NCBI RefSeq assembly: GCF_016785085.1 | Contig: NZ_JAENHO010000010.1 | Coordinates: 124,001-188,000 of the forward strand | Origin: Paractinoplanes lichenicola | Lineage (GTDB): Bacteria; Actinomycetota; Actinomycetes; Mycobacteriales; Micromonosporaceae | Reading direction: 5' to 3' | Length of the DNA stretch: 64,000 nucleotides | In this document: piece after piece, positions 15,926 to 25,137 of the stretch | Position numbering within the stretch: position 1 is the first letter of the stretch | Layout of the letters: the number at the start of each line of letters is the position of its first letter | Notes under the pieces: model-generated | Databases searched by the model: none | The model's input: only the letters and a program-made list of their open reading frames with translations | What the model was told of the DNA's origin: nothing | Program-made: the position numbers and the translations under genes

Positions 15926-16858
15926 ATGAACGTTCTCGTCACCGGCGGCGCCGGCTTCGTCGGCTCACACTTCGTGCGCGCGGTCCTGGCCGACCGCCTG
16001 CCGGGTCTCGAGGGCGCCCGGGTCACCGTGCTCGACAAGCTGACCTCGGCCGGCAATTTCAACAACCTCGGCGAGGTCGCCCACGACAAGCGGCTCGACT
16101 TCGTGCCCGGTGACGTGGCCGACGCCGCCCTGACGTCGGCCCTGGTCCGCAAGCACGACGCGATCGTCCACCTGGCCGCCGACAGCGATCCCGCGTCCGG
16201 CGTGCTCGGCGCCCAGGCCCTGCTCGACGCCGCGCATCGCTACGGAGTCGAGCGATTTGTCACGGTATCGGCGGGGTCGGTGTACGGATCGGTCAAGTCG
16301 GGTTCGAGCACCGAACGCGCACCGCTCAACCCGACGACTCCGTTCGCGGCGGCGAAAGCGGGCGCCGACCTGCTGACCCTGGCCTACCACCGCACCCACG
16401 GCCTGCCCGCGACGATCGTCCGCCCGACCGGCACGTACGGCTCCCACCAGCACCCCGACAAGATCATCCCGCGCATGGTGACCCGCCTGCTCGCGGGCGA
16501 CACCGCTCCCCTGTTCGGCGACGGCTCCGACAGCCGCGACTGGCTGCACGTCTACGACCTGACCCGGGCCCTCGCCCTGGTTCTGACCGACGGCCGCCCC
16601 GGCGAGACCTACAACGTCGGCGGCAGCATCGAGATCACCACCCGCGTCCTGACGACCCTGCTGCTCGACCAACTGGGCCTGACCTGGGACAGAGTCGAAA
16701 CCGTGGCCGACCACCCACCCCACGACGCCCGCCACGCCCTCGACGACGACAAGATCCGTCAAGACCTGGGCTGGCGCCCCCGAGTCGAATTCGACGCCGG
16801 CCTCAACACGACGGTCCGCTGGTATCGCGACAATCCGGACTGGTGGCAACCCCTGTAA
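15926..16858 (+). CDS. RmlB-like extended SDR with missing catalytic residues
   Basis: 310 aa, related to dTDP-glucose 4,6-dehydratase. The NAD(P)-binding motif GGAGFVGSH is at residues 7-15, and RPTGTYGSHQHPDKIIPRM, DWLHVYD and YNVGG follow as in RmlB. The active site is altered: the dehydratase TDE triplet is replaced in VSAGSVYG, and the catalytic YxxxK reads FAAAK (Phe at residue 140, Lys at 144). It probably binds nucleotide and perhaps sugar nucleotide but should not catalyse the normal dehydration. The ATG at MNVLVTGG is preferred over one six codons upstream. Divergent from pafA. Confidence 0.83.
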   Translation: MNVLVTGGAGFVGSHFVRAVLADRLPGLEGARVTVLDKLTSAGNFNNLGEVAHDKRLDFVPGDVADAALTSALVRKHDAIVHLAADSDPASGVLGAQALLDAAHRYGVERFVTVSAGSVYGSVKSGSSTERAPLNPTTPFAAAKAGADLLTLAYHRTHGLPATIVRPTGTYGSHQHPDKIIPRMVTRLLAGDTAPLFGDGSDSRDWLHVYDLTRALALVLTDGRPGETYNVGGSIEITTRVLTTLLLDQLGLTWDRVETVADHPPHDARHALDDDKIRQDLGWRPRVEFDAGLNTTVRWYRDNPDWWQPL

Positions 16859-17062
16859 ACCCTTTCCCGTACGCCCTGAGGCCTCCCACAACCGCAATGA
16901 GCCAGAACCCGTAGCCTCGGCGACCTCGCTGCCACGAAAGGCCGTAGCGCCCGACCGGGATGTCCCCGGTGGTCGCGCTCCAACCAGCGCGCCTAAACCC
17001 CGACGTGCCCTCCAAGCCGCGGACCGCCCCGCACGATCCGACCACTCCAGCGGTCAGGCACG

Positions 17063-17773
17063 TCAACCCCGGCGGGACGACACGACGCTCCCCGCGGCAA
17101 CCGCCATCGCGCCCGCCCCCGCGGCCACGCGCACTCCCCGCGGCCGTCTCCGGCTCAGCGCCGTAGTAGCCAGCCCCCAGGCCGCCGTCACCGCGAACGG
17201 CACCGCACCCCGCCGGCTCCGGGCCACCGAGGCCGCCACGACCGCCGACGCCGCCACCAGGCCCGCCGTGGACGCGGCCACCAGCTTCGGCGACATCTTG
17301 GGCGTGCCCGCGGCCACCGCCCCCGCGACCAAGTTCACCGTGCTGGCCAGGGCCGTCCACCCCAGCAGCAGGCCCGTGCTGACCGGCGTGGCCACGGCCT
17401 GCGACTCGGCCCCCTGCGCCCGCCCGTGCGCAACCGCCGCGAAAGCCGTGGCGACCGGCAGCAACACCGGTGTCAACTTGAACCGTTCGCTCTGCGCCGC
17501 CACGGACCAGGCCGTGTTCACGGCGTAGGCCCCGGCCAGCGGCCACCCCGTGCGCCGGCTCATCGGATCGTCCTGCCGCCGGCACTGCGCCACCGTCGAC
17601 GCGACACACCCGGCGAAGATCGGCCCCCATACCGCGAACGCGTAGTCCGGCGGCGTGATGACCGTGTCGTACCGGTCGGTTCGCTCCCCTTTGCCCAGCA
17701 GCGCCCCCAGACAGGGCACGGCCACGAACGCGGCACACGACGAGGCGAGGGCGATGGTGCGCGCACTGTCCAT
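17063..17773 (-). CDS. TspO/MBR-related (tryptophan-rich sensory protein-like) membrane protein
   Basis: 236 aa with five or more hydrophobic helices. The stretch YDTVITPPDYAFAVWGPIFAG followed by NTAWSVAAQSERF resembles the conserved first helices of the TspO/tryptophan-rich sensory protein family, which binds tetrapyrroles or isoprenoids in the membrane. The match is partial and the later helices are Ala/Val-rich without clear motifs. It ends with a basic tail (RRRPRGVRV). The 204 bp between this gene and the RmlB-like gene show nothing recognisable. Role in this locus unknown. Confidence 0.65.
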   Translation of the reverse strand: MDSARTIALASSCAAFVAVPCLGALLGKGERTDRYDTVITPPDYAFAVWGPIFAGCVASTVAQCRRQDDPMSRRTGWPLAGAYAVNTAWSVAAQSERFKLTPVLLPVATAFAAVAHGRAQGAESQAVATPVSTGLLLGWTALASTVNLVAGAVAAGTPKMSPKLVAASTAGLVAASAVVAASVARSRRGAVPFAVTAAWGLATTALSRRRPRGVRVAAGAGAMAVAAGSVVSSRRG

Positions 17774-17791
17774 TACGTCAGTGTCGACGCC

Positions 17792-18061
17792 TCACCCCAA
17801 GAACGGCACCCATTCCCGTACGCGAACCACTGTCACGCCGGGAGTCGTGAAATACGGGTCGGCCGCCAGAACGGCGTCGACCTCCTCGCGGGAGGGCAGG
17901 TCAAGCACGATGAGGGCGCCGCTGTCGTCCGCGTACGGCCCCGCCTGGCGCACCTTGCCGGCGCCGTGCAACGCGGTCAGCGACTGCCGATGAGCGGGCC
18001 GGGCAGCGAGCCGCTCGGGGGCATCGGAAAAGGACAGCTCCACGGTCCACATGAGCGGCAT
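17792..18061 (-). CDS. YciI-like family protein
   Basis: 89 aa ferredoxin-like alpha/beta fold of the YciI/YCII-related family: RPAHRQSLTALHGAGKVRQA is the family signature containing the putative catalytic His, and DLPSREEVDAVLAADPYF is the conserved second helix region. The biochemical role of the family is unsettled. Translation may start at the first Met or at MWTVELSF three codons later. It lies just beyond the strong prcA terminator and is followed 18 bp later by the TspO-like gene. Confidence 0.75.
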   Translation of the reverse strand: MPLMWTVELSFSDAPERLAARPAHRQSLTALHGAGKVRQAGPYADDSGALIVLDLPSREEVDAVLAADPYFTTPGVTVVRVREWVPFLG

Positions 18062-18154
18062 CCTAGGCCCTGCCCGCGACTAAGCCCGCCCCGCCGTGGC
18101 AGGACGCGGAGCCGCGGGACGGCGGGCGGGCGCGAGGACCCGGCAGGCCGTAGA

Positions 18155-18184
18155 CCCGGGACGCGGTCGGCGCCGCGTCCCGGG
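18155..18184 (-). terminator. Strong hairpin after prcA
   Basis: Perfect 12-bp stem CCCGGGACGCGG / CCGCGTCCCGGG with a 6-nt loop (TCGGCG), beginning 8 nt beyond the prcA stop codon. A second, imperfect GC-rich hairpin lies at about 18085-18132. No U-run follows, as is common in actinomycetes. Confidence 0.7.
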
Positions 18185-18192
18185 CTCAGCGG

Positions 18193-19050
18193 TCAGGAAC
18201 CGTCGCCGTTGACGCCGTCGGACGGCTCGGCCGGGTCGGCGCTCTCCGGGGAGTTCGGCTCCTCCTCGGACGCGGCCGACACCGTGGGCTTGTCGGTGGC
18301 GGGCGGCGGCGGAGCGGCGTCCACGTCGCCCAGGTCCTGCTCCGGCACGCTCTTGTCACCCTCGAGCAGCGTCGTCAGCGCCGCGCCCTGGATCCGCCGG
18401 AACGCGCGGCCCTTGCGGCGCCGGTCGAGCACCGCCACCTCGAGCTGTTTGGCGTCAAGCGTGCGGGTCGCACCGTTCTCGCCACCCACGCTGCCCAGCG
18501 CCTCGGCCGCCAGGTGCAGCGCCGTCGGCAGCTCGGCCGCCCCGTCGTGCCGCTCGCGCAGCACGGTCGAGATGGCCTCGGCCTGCCCGCCCATCGCCAT
18601 GAACCCGGGCTCGTCCATGACCGAGCCGTCGTACGTGATCCGATACAGCTCGTCGGTCTCGGGCGAGGCGCCGACCTGCGCGATGCAGATCTCCACCTCG
18701 TACGGCTTCTGGGTCTCGGTGAAGATCGCGCCCAGCGTCTGCGTGTACGCGTTGGCCAGGAACCGGCCGGTGACGTCGCGCCGGTCGTAGCTGTAGCCGT
18801 TCACGTCGGCCATCCGGATGCCGGCCCGGCGCAACGACTCGAACTCGTTGTATCGCCCGACCGCCGCGAACCCGATCTTGTCGTAGATCTCGCTGATCTT
18901 CCGCAGCGTGGTGATGTTCTCGGCGACCAGCAGAATGCCGCCCTCGTACGTGAGCACCACGGCGGAACGGCCGCGGGCGATGCCCTTACGGGCGTACTCC
19001 GAGCGGTCCCGCTGGACCTGCTCGGGTGATGCGTAGAACTGCATGGCCAC
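18193..19050 (-). CDS. prcA: 20S proteasome alpha subunit PrcA
   Basis: 285 aa. Forms the outer, gating rings of the bacterial 20S core. The N-terminus MQFYASPEQVQRDRSEYARKGIARG is the gate segment; the body has ALTYEGG-like, IYDKIGFAAVGRYNEFE and YSYDRRDVTGRFLANAYTQTL alpha-subunit motifs. The last 50 residues are a Pro/Glu/Asp-rich disordered tail (DVDAAPPPPATDKPTV...), typical for actinomycete PrcA. It follows prcB by 54 bp on the same strand and is closed by a 12-bp hairpin. No active-site Thr is present, as expected. Confidence 0.95.
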   Translation of the reverse strand: MAMQFYASPEQVQRDRSEYARKGIARGRSAVVLTYEGGILLVAENITTLRKISEIYDKIGFAAVGRYNEFESLRRAGIRMADVNGYSYDRRDVTGRFLANAYTQTLGAIFTETQKPYEVEICIAQVGASPETDELYRITYDGSVMDEPGFMAMGGQAEAISTVLRERHDGAAELPTALHLAAEALGSVGGENGATRTLDAKQLEVAVLDRRRKGRAFRRIQGAALTTLLEGDKSVPEQDLGDVDAAPPPPATDKPTVSAASEEEPNSPESADPAEPSDGVNGDGS

Positions 19051-19104
19051 GGGTGGCTACTCCCTCTCGTCCCTGGTGAATTCGGCTGCGAACAACAACC
19101 GGAC

Positions 19105-19944
19105 TCAGCCGCCCGGATTTTCCATGCGCCCGGCGACGACCTGCTCGGCCACCGCGGTGATCTCGGCGTCGGTCAGCCGGTGCACACCGCTCGCCGTCGC
19201 CGTCATCACCACCGGGAAGATCTTGCGGGTGAGGTCGGGACCGCCCGTCGCGGTGTCGTCGTCGGCCGCGTCGTACAGCGCCTCGACCGCGAACCGGATC
19301 GCCTCGTCGGTGCTCAGCCCCACCCGGTACTTCTTCTTCAGCGCCGACTTGGCGAACAGCGAACCCGAGCCGATCGCGTCGTACCCGGTCTCCTCGTAGA
19401 GGCCGCCGGCCACGTCGAAGCTGAAAATGCGCCCGATCTTGGCCGGGTCGGTCGGCGACAGGTCGAAGCCGGCGAACAGCGGCACCACGGCCAGGCCCTG
19501 CATCGCCGCGCCGAGGTTGCCGCGCACCATGCCGGCCAGCCGGTTCGCCTTGCCGTCGAGCGAGAGCATCGTGCCCTCGATCTTCTCGTAGTGCTCCAGC
19601 TCCACCTGGAACAGCCGCATCAGCTCGATACCGATACCGGCCGTGCCCGCGATGCCGATCAGCGAATACGAGTCGGCGGGGTGCACCTTCTCGATATCCC
19701 GGCTGGCGATGAGATTGCCCATCGTCGCCCGCCGGTCGCCACCCATCACAACACCGTCAGCCGTAGCGATGGCCACGATCGTCGTCGCATGCGGCGCGAT
19801 GTCAGCCGACAACCCCGGCGGCAACGGCCGGCGGCCCGGAAGCAGCTCGGGTGACGCGTGGGTCAGGAACTGCGTGAAGGAGGACGTCCCCGCGTTGGTG
19901 AAGTAATCCGGCATGCGCCCGGATGGATCAAAGTCCTTTGCCAC
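19105..19944 (-). CDS. prcB: 20S proteasome beta subunit PrcB (precursor)
   Basis: 279 aa N-terminal nucleophile hydrolase. A 53-residue propeptide ends in IAPHA, and autocleavage before TTIVAIA exposes Thr-54 as the catalytic Thr1. Catalytic partners are visible in GVVMGGDRRATMGN (Asp17/Lys33 region; Lys is replaced by Arg-rich RRAT as in other bacterial PrcB, so the exact Lys should be checked by alignment) and IGSGSLFAKSALKK. GTG start with GAAAGGA upstream. First gene of the prcB-prcA pair, 230 bp from pup; that gap shows no gene. Confidence 0.95.
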   Translation of the reverse strand: MAKDFDPSGRMPDYFTNAGTSSFTQFLTHASPELLPGRRPLPPGLSADIAPHATTIVAIATADGVVMGGDRRATMGNLIASRDIEKVHPADSYSLIGIAGTAGIGIELMRLFQVELEHYEKIEGTMLSLDGKANRLAGMVRGNLGAAMQGLAVVPLFAGFDLSPTDPAKIGRIFSFDVAGGLYEETGYDAIGSGSLFAKSALKKKYRVGLSTDEAIRFAVEALYDAADDDTATGGPDLTRKIFPVVMTATASGVHRLTDAEITAVAEQVVAGRMENPGG

Positions 19945-20174
19945 GTGGTTCCTTTCAGATACGTGTTCGCTCCGGCATCCCCGGGTTACCGGTGCAGTTG
20001 AAGAACCTTATCCCGCTGCACAACGCCGGGGCGATGATCGTGGTCGACGTGTTGGGCCGGACGGCAACGGCCGCCAGGCGAGGGAGCACCTGACGGCCGC
20101 ACGGAGCCTCCGCGGGGTTGCCGCGGCGATCATTTCGCTGAGGGCTTAGCCCCTACGCGAATCGGACAATAGCC

Positions 20175-20390
20175 TCATTGCCCGCCTTTTTGCACGTATC
20201 CCCTCACGAACTCTTCTGCGTTCTCTTCGAGGACGGAGTCGATTTCGTCCAGGAGGTCGTCGACGTCCTCGGTGATTTCGGCGTGCCGCTCGGCTACCTC
20301 AGGGTTGGCTTCAGTGGTGGTCTCGTCGACTTGCTCGTCCTGCCGGCCCTTGCCCGACTGCGACTGCCCGCCGGTGTCCCGAGTTGCCAT
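20175..20390 (-). CDS. pup: Prokaryotic ubiquitin-like protein Pup
   Basis: 71 aa intrinsically disordered modifier. The N-terminal half is Gly/Gln/Ser-rich; residues 36-66 (ERHAEITEDVDDLLDEIDSV...) form the helix that docks on the coiled coil of ARC/Mpa. It ends in GYVQKGGQ: the terminal Gln must be deamidated by Dop to Glu before PafA can ligate it. Start chosen at MATRDTGGQSQ; the longer upstream frame is a shadow of dop. It lies 98 bp after dop on the same strand. Confidence 0.95.
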   Translation of the reverse strand: MATRDTGGQSQSGKGRQDEQVDETTTEANPEVAERHAEITEDVDDLLDEIDSVLEENAEEFVRGYVQKGGQ

Positions 20391-20488
20391 CGGTTTCCCC
20401 CTTCTGCGCCACCCGAAGCCAGCGACTACGGGTTGAGAAAAATCTACCTCGCCCCTGTGACAAAACGCCCCGCCGGTCCGGGTGTTTC

Positions 20489-22006
20489 TCAGCGGCTGGT
20501 GATCACTTCGAGAAGGTCCTTCGCGCTCTCGCACTTGTCGAACAGCGCGCCCACGTGCTTCTTCGTCCCGCGCTCGGGCTCCATCATCGGCACCCGTACG
20601 AGAGACTCGCGCCCGACGTCGAAGATGACCGAGTCCCAGCTGGCCGCGACCACTTCGGACGCGTACTGCGCGAGGCAGCGCCCCCGGAAGTAGGCCCGGG
20701 TGTCCTCCGGCGGCTCCGACATGGCGAGCTGCGTGTCCTCGGGGTCGAGCAGCGTCTTCATCGACCCCCGCGCCACGAGCCGGTGGTAGAGGCCCTTCTC
20801 GGGGCGCACGTCGGCGTATTGCAGGTCGACGAGCTGGAGCTTGGGCGAGGACCAGCCCAGGTTTTCCCGCTCGCGGTAGCCCTCGAGCAGCCGCAGTTTG
20901 GCCACCCAGTCGAGGGTGTCGGCGCATTCCATGGGGTCGCGGCCGAGCTTGTCGAGGATGTCTTCCCACCGGTCGAGCACGTCCTTCGTCTGCTCGTCGG
21001 CGTCGTCACCCTCACGCTCGTCGACGAACGCCCGCGCCCGCTCGTAGTAGGCCCATTGCAGGTCGAGGGCCGTGAGCTTGCGGCCGTCGCGCAGCCGGAT
21101 GAGGTGTTGCAGCGTCGGGTCGTGGCTGACGGCTTTGAGCTCGCTGACCGGGTCGGCGATGCCGAGGTCGCCGCTGAACACCTTCTCCTCGATCATGTTG
21201 AGCACCAGCGCCGTGGTGCCCATCTTGAGGTAGGTGGCGATCTCGGAGAGGTTGGCGTCGCCGATGATGACGTGCAGCCGGCGGTATTTGTCGGCGTCGG
21301 CGTGGGGCTCGTCGCGGGTGTTGATGATCGGCCGCTTGAGCGTGGTCTCGAGCCCGACCTCGACCTCGAAGAAGTCGGCGCGGGAGCTGATCTGGAAGCC
21401 GGCGCCGGAGCCGTCCTGCCCGAGGCCGACGCGGCCGACGCCGGTGAAGATCTGCCGGGTGACGAAGAACGGCGTGAGGTGGGCGACGATGTCGGCGAAC
21501 GGCGTCTGCCGCTTCATCAGGTAGTTCTCGTGCGACCCGTACGAGGCGCCTTTGTTGTCGGTGTTGTTCTTGTAGAGCTGGATGCGGTGGGTGCCGGGGA
21601 TGGTGGCCGCGCGCCGGGACGCTTCGGCCATCACGCGCTCGCCGGCCTTGTCCCATTTGACGATGTCGAGCGGGTTGGTGCATTCGGGGGTGCTGTATTC
21701 GGGGTGGGCGTGGTCGACGTAGAGCCGGGCCCCGTTGGTCAGTATCACGTTGGCCAGGCCGAGGTCTTCGTCGGCGAGGGCGTCGGCCGGGTCGTAGGCC
21801 GCCCCGGAGTAGGTGAAGCCGCGTGCGTCGCGCAGCGGCGACTCTTCCTCGTAGTCCCACCGGGCGCGTCCGCCGCGGTTGAGTTCGGGCCGGGCCCCGT
21901 ACGCGTTGACCACCTGCGACGAGGTGACCATCGGGTTGGCGCCGGGCTGCCCGGGAACGGAGATGCCGTACTCGACCTCGGTGCCCATAATCCGTCGAAC
22001 GCTCAT
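20489..22006 (-). CDS. dop: Depupylase / Pup deamidase Dop
   Basis: 505 aa PafA paralogue. It deamidates the C-terminal Gln of Pup and removes Pup from conjugates, in an ATP-dependent fold that does not consume ATP in each cycle. MSVRRIMGTEVEYGIS carries the metal/ATP-binding Glu residues. The Dop-specific loop after it (about residues 20-60, PGANPMVTSSQVVNAYGARP) distinguishes it from PafA. NNTDNKGASYGSHENYLMKR and INTRDEPHADADKYRRLHVI are conserved. The longer frame to 22843 covers an unrelated gene, so the start is set at MSVRR. First of the dop-pup pair. Confidence 0.95.
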   Translation of the reverse strand: MSVRRIMGTEVEYGISVPGQPGANPMVTSSQVVNAYGARPELNRGGRARWDYEEESPLRDARGFTYSGAAYDPADALADEDLGLANVILTNGARLYVDHAHPEYSTPECTNPLDIVKWDKAGERVMAEASRRAATIPGTHRIQLYKNNTDNKGASYGSHENYLMKRQTPFADIVAHLTPFFVTRQIFTGVGRVGLGQDGSGAGFQISSRADFFEVEVGLETTLKRPIINTRDEPHADADKYRRLHVIIGDANLSEIATYLKMGTTALVLNMIEEKVFSGDLGIADPVSELKAVSHDPTLQHLIRLRDGRKLTALDLQWAYYERARAFVDEREGDDADEQTKDVLDRWEDILDKLGRDPMECADTLDWVAKLRLLEGYRERENLGWSSPKLQLVDLQYADVRPEKGLYHRLVARGSMKTLLDPEDTQLAMSEPPEDTRAYFRGRCLAQYASEVVAASWDSVIFDVGRESLVRVPMMEPERGTKKHVGALFDKCESAKDLLEVITSR

Positions 22007-22053
22007 GCGACCACCCCGCCCGCCACGCTGCCCCTGCTGCTCATGTATCGAGC

Positions 22054-23295
22054 CTAGACGCTCTCGCGCGCGTTCTCGCCCCGCCCCGTGCCCGGCGCGG
22101 CACGCTGGGTGGCCGGGATCGGCGGCGGTGGGTGACGGGTATCGATCTTGTCGAGCAGGCGGCGGCCGAGTCGCTGTGCCGGGCGTTCCACGATGCGGTA
22201 CGACAGCCAGGCGAGACCGAGAACGCTCGCGAGGTACGCCAGCCCGGTAATCACGCGTACGGGGAGGGGTTGTGTCCCGAGATCCGGGACGATTCGCGGC
22301 AAAAGGAAGAGCACGATCACGTGCAGCAGATACAGGGAGTAGCTGATCCGGCCGAGCCAGGTGAGCGCCCGCGGCATCGTTCGGTGCCGAAATACGTACG
22401 CGATAAGGAAAATCGTCGCAACCGCGAACACGTCGGCGAGCCAGGCGCGCTGTGTCCACTGCGCACCGACGACGCTCGCGGCGACCACCCCGAGGGCGGC
22501 CGGCCCGGCAACTCGTCCGATCTGCCCGTGTTGCCAGCGATACACCACTGTGCCCGCAAACATCACGGCGAGCAGGAGCAGTGCCTGCTGGGACGACCGC
22601 ACCGTGCTGGCCGCCGCCGGATGCCCGTTGAGCGCCGGCACGAGCACGAAGCCGATCCCGATCACTCCCGCCGCCCGCGACCGAGCCGCGAAGACCAAGG
22701 TCAGGGTCAGGAGCAGGCCCAGCAGCAGCAAAGCGGCCAGGAGGCGACGGTTCTCCCCCAGCAGCGCGTCCGGCAGCGGCACCGCCCACGCCGTCAGGGC
22801 GAGCGCCGCCGCGTACCACGCGCTGTGCCGGTGCAGGCCCCACGCGTAGAGCCCGGTCACGACGAGGTAGAAGACCATCTCGTACGACAGGGTCCAGAAG
22901 ACGCGCACGACGCCGCGCACGCCGACCAGGTCGGGCATCATCGTCACGTGCGCGAGCACCCCGGTGCCGGTCTCCGCACGCAGCGAGGCCTGCCAGTGCA
23001 GCAGCCCGGCCGCGGCGAGCAGGGCGAACACGGCGATCGTGGCCAGGTAGGCCGGGTAGATCCGGAACAGCCGCCCGATCCAGAACCGGCGCAGCGAGCC
23101 GTGCCGTTCCAGCGACATCGGGATGACGTACCCGCTGACCAGGAAGAACAGCAGCACTGCGGTCTTGCCGAGGTCGATGTGGCGCATGACGGCCAGGTGC
23201 GCCTCGGTGCCGATCACCTGCGGGCTCAGGTGGAACAGCACGACCGTCAGCGCGGCGAGCCCCCGCAAGGCATCGAGCCAGTCCAAGCGCCTCAT
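22054..23295 (-). CDS. Acyltransferase 3 (OafA/YrhL-type) membrane protein
   Basis: 413 aa with about ten membrane helices. The N-terminal RRLDWLDALRGLAALTVVLFHL contains the catalytic-type His of the acyltransferase-3 family, and GKTAVLLFFLVSGYVIPMSLER and RFWIGRLFRIYPAYL are the usual next motifs. These proteins O-acylate cell-surface sugars, lipids or antibiotics using acyl-CoA. The gene sits between arc and dop on the same strand (60 bp after arc, 47 bp before dop), an unexpected partner for the proteasome genes. Its substrate is unknown. Confidence 0.88.
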   Translation of the reverse strand: MRRLDWLDALRGLAALTVVLFHLSPQVIGTEAHLAVMRHIDLGKTAVLLFFLVSGYVIPMSLERHGSLRRFWIGRLFRIYPAYLATIAVFALLAAAGLLHWQASLRAETGTGVLAHVTMMPDLVGVRGVVRVFWTLSYEMVFYLVVTGLYAWGLHRHSAWYAAALALTAWAVPLPDALLGENRRLLAALLLLGLLLTLTLVFAARSRAAGVIGIGFVLVPALNGHPAAASTVRSSQQALLLLAVMFAGTVVYRWQHGQIGRVAGPAALGVVAASVVGAQWTQRAWLADVFAVATIFLIAYVFRHRTMPRALTWLGRISYSLYLLHVIVLFLLPRIVPDLGTQPLPVRVITGLAYLASVLGLAWLSYRIVERPAQRLGRRLLDKIDTRHPPPPIPATQRAAPGTGRGENARESV

Positions 23296-23355
23296 GGGTG
23301 GTGCAACGACGGCGCGGGCCGGGGGAAACCCCCGGCCCGCGCTGGAAAACCGTCG

Positions 23356-25137
23356 TTACAGGTACTGACCGGTGTTGCTGGCCGTCTCGATCGAGCGGCC
23401 GGCCTCGGCGCCCTTGCCACCGGAGACGAGCGTGCGGATGTAGACGATCCGCTCGCCCTTCTTGCCGGAGATGCGGGCCCAGTCGTCGGGGTTGGTCGTG
23501 TTGGGCAGGTCCTCATTTTCGCGGAACTCGTCGACGCAGGAGTCGAGCAGGTGCTGCAGGCGCAGCCCCTTCTTGCCGCTGGTGAGGAACTCCTTGATGG
23601 CCATCTTCTTGCCGCGGTCCACGATGTTCTGGATCATGGCGCCGGAGTTGAAGTCCTTGAAGTAGAGGACTTCCTTGTCACCGTTGGCGTAGGTGACCTC
23701 GAGGAACCTGTTCTCCTCGGACTCCGTGTACATCCGCATGACCACGGCGTCGATCATCGCGGCCACCGTGACGGCGGCGTCGTTGCCGTGCTCGGCCAGG
23801 TCGTCCGTGCTGAGCGGCAGGCCCTGCAGGATGTACTTGCCGAAGATGTCCTTCGCCGCCTCGGCGTCCGGGCGCTCGATCTTGATCTTCACGTCGAGCC
23901 GGCCGGGGCGCAGGATGGCCGGGTCGATCATGTCCTCACGGTTGGAGGCGCCGATCACGATCACGTTCTCCAGGCCCTCGACGCCGTCGATCTCGCTGAG
24001 GAGCTGCGGAACGATGGTGTTCTCGACGTCGCTGGAGACACCCGAGCCACGGGTGCGGAAGATCGAGTCCATCTCGTCGAAGAACACGATGACCGGCGTG
24101 CCCTCGCCGGCCTTCTCCCGGGCCCGCTGGAAGACCAGGCGGATGTGCCGCTCGGTCTCACCCACGTACTTGTTGAGCAGCTCCGGGCCCTTGATGTTGA
24201 GGAAGTAGCTGGTGTGCTTCTCCTCGCCGCGCCGCTCGGCGATCTTCTTCGCCAGCGAGTTGGCGACCGCCTTGGCGATCAAGGTCTTGCCGCAGCCGGG
24301 CGGGCCGTAGAGCAGGATGCCCTTCGGCGGGCGCAGCTGGTGCTCCCGGAACAGGTCGGCGTGCAGGAACGGCAGCTCGACAGCGTCGCGGATCTGCTCG
24401 ATCTGGGAGTGCAGGCCGCCGATGTCGGTGTAGTCGACGTCGGGCACCTCCTCCAGCACGAGCTCCTCGACCTCACTCTTGGGAATGCGCTCGTAGGCGT
24501 ACGCCGACCGCGGCTCGATCATGAGCGAGTCGCCCGCACGGAGCTTCTCGATCTCGAGCGAGTCGGCGAGCGAGACGATCCGCTCCTCGTCGGCGTGCGA
24601 GACGACCAAGGCCCGGTCGCCGCGCTGCCCGTCGGGGCCCGCGAGGACCTCCTTGAGCGTGACCACCTCACCGGTGCGCTCGAAGCCGAACGCGTCGACC
24701 ACGTTCAGCGCATCGTTGAGCAGCACCTCCTGCCCGCGCTGGAGCTCCTCGACCTCGAGGGACGGGGAGACCGCCACGCGGAGCTTGCGGCCGCCGGTGA
24801 AGACATCCACCGTGCCGTCCTCGTGGGCGATGAGGAAAACGCCGTAACCGCTGGGCGGCTGGGCGAGCCGGTCAATCTCTTCCTTGAGAGTGACGATCTG
24901 GGCCCGGGCTTCCTTCAAGGTCGCCACGAGCCGGTCGTTGTTCTCGGTCAGTCGGGCCAGCTGCGCCTGCGTTGCCGCGAGCCGTTCCTCGAGCTGCCGG
25001 ACGTGTCGTGGGCTTTCGGTCAACTTCCGCCGAACAAGGGCGAGTTCCTCTTGCAGGAACGCGACCTGGCTGGAGAGATCGTTGGCCTCTTTCTCCCAAC
25101 GTGCGGCGCGTGAATCCGCCTCGTCGCTACGTGCCAC
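23356..25137 (-). CDS. arc: Proteasome-associated AAA ATPase ARC/Mpa
   Basis: 593 aa hexameric unfoldase that recognises Pup and feeds substrates into the 20S core. Residues 1-93 are a long coiled coil (Pup docking), residues 95-230 two OB-fold domains, then the AAA domain with Walker A GPPGCGKT at 278-285, Walker B VIVFFDEMD near 345, and the arginine-finger region ILRPGRLDVKIKI. It ends in GQYL, the penultimate-Tyr motif that opens the proteasome gate. GTG start with GGGGAGGTGGG just upstream; a TAGTGT -10 box lies at 25174-25179. Confidence 0.95.
   Translation of the reverse strand: MARSDEADSRAARWEKEANDLSSQVAFLQEELALVRRKLTESPRHVRQLEERLAATQAQLARLTENNDRLVATLKEARAQIVTLKEEIDRLAQPPSGYGVFLIAHEDGTVDVFTGGRKLRVAVSPSLEVEELQRGQEVLLNDALNVVDAFGFERTGEVVTLKEVLAGPDGQRGDRALVVSHADEERIVSLADSLEIEKLRAGDSLMIEPRSAYAYERIPKSEVEELVLEEVPDVDYTDIGGLHSQIEQIRDAVELPFLHADLFREHQLRPPKGILLYGPPGCGKTLIAKAVANSLAKKIAERRGEEKHTSYFLNIKGPELLNKYVGETERHIRLVFQRAREKAGEGTPVIVFFDEMDSIFRTRGSGVSSDVENTIVPQLLSEIDGVEGLENVIVIGASNREDMIDPAILRPGRLDVKIKIERPDAEAAKDIFGKYILQGLPLSTDDLAEHGNDAAVTVAAMIDAVVMRMYTESEENRFLEVTYANGDKEVLYFKDFNSGAMIQNIVDRGKKMAIKEFLTSGKKGLRLQHLLDSCVDEFRENEDLPNTTNPDDWARISGKKGERIVYIRTLVSGGKGAEAGRSIETASNTGQYL

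Noticed and set aside
20489..22843. 784-aa version of Dop
   Set aside because: The upstream extension reads antisense-type Arg/Gly-rich sequence in the acyltransferase gene; MSVRRIMGTEVEYG is the family N-terminus.
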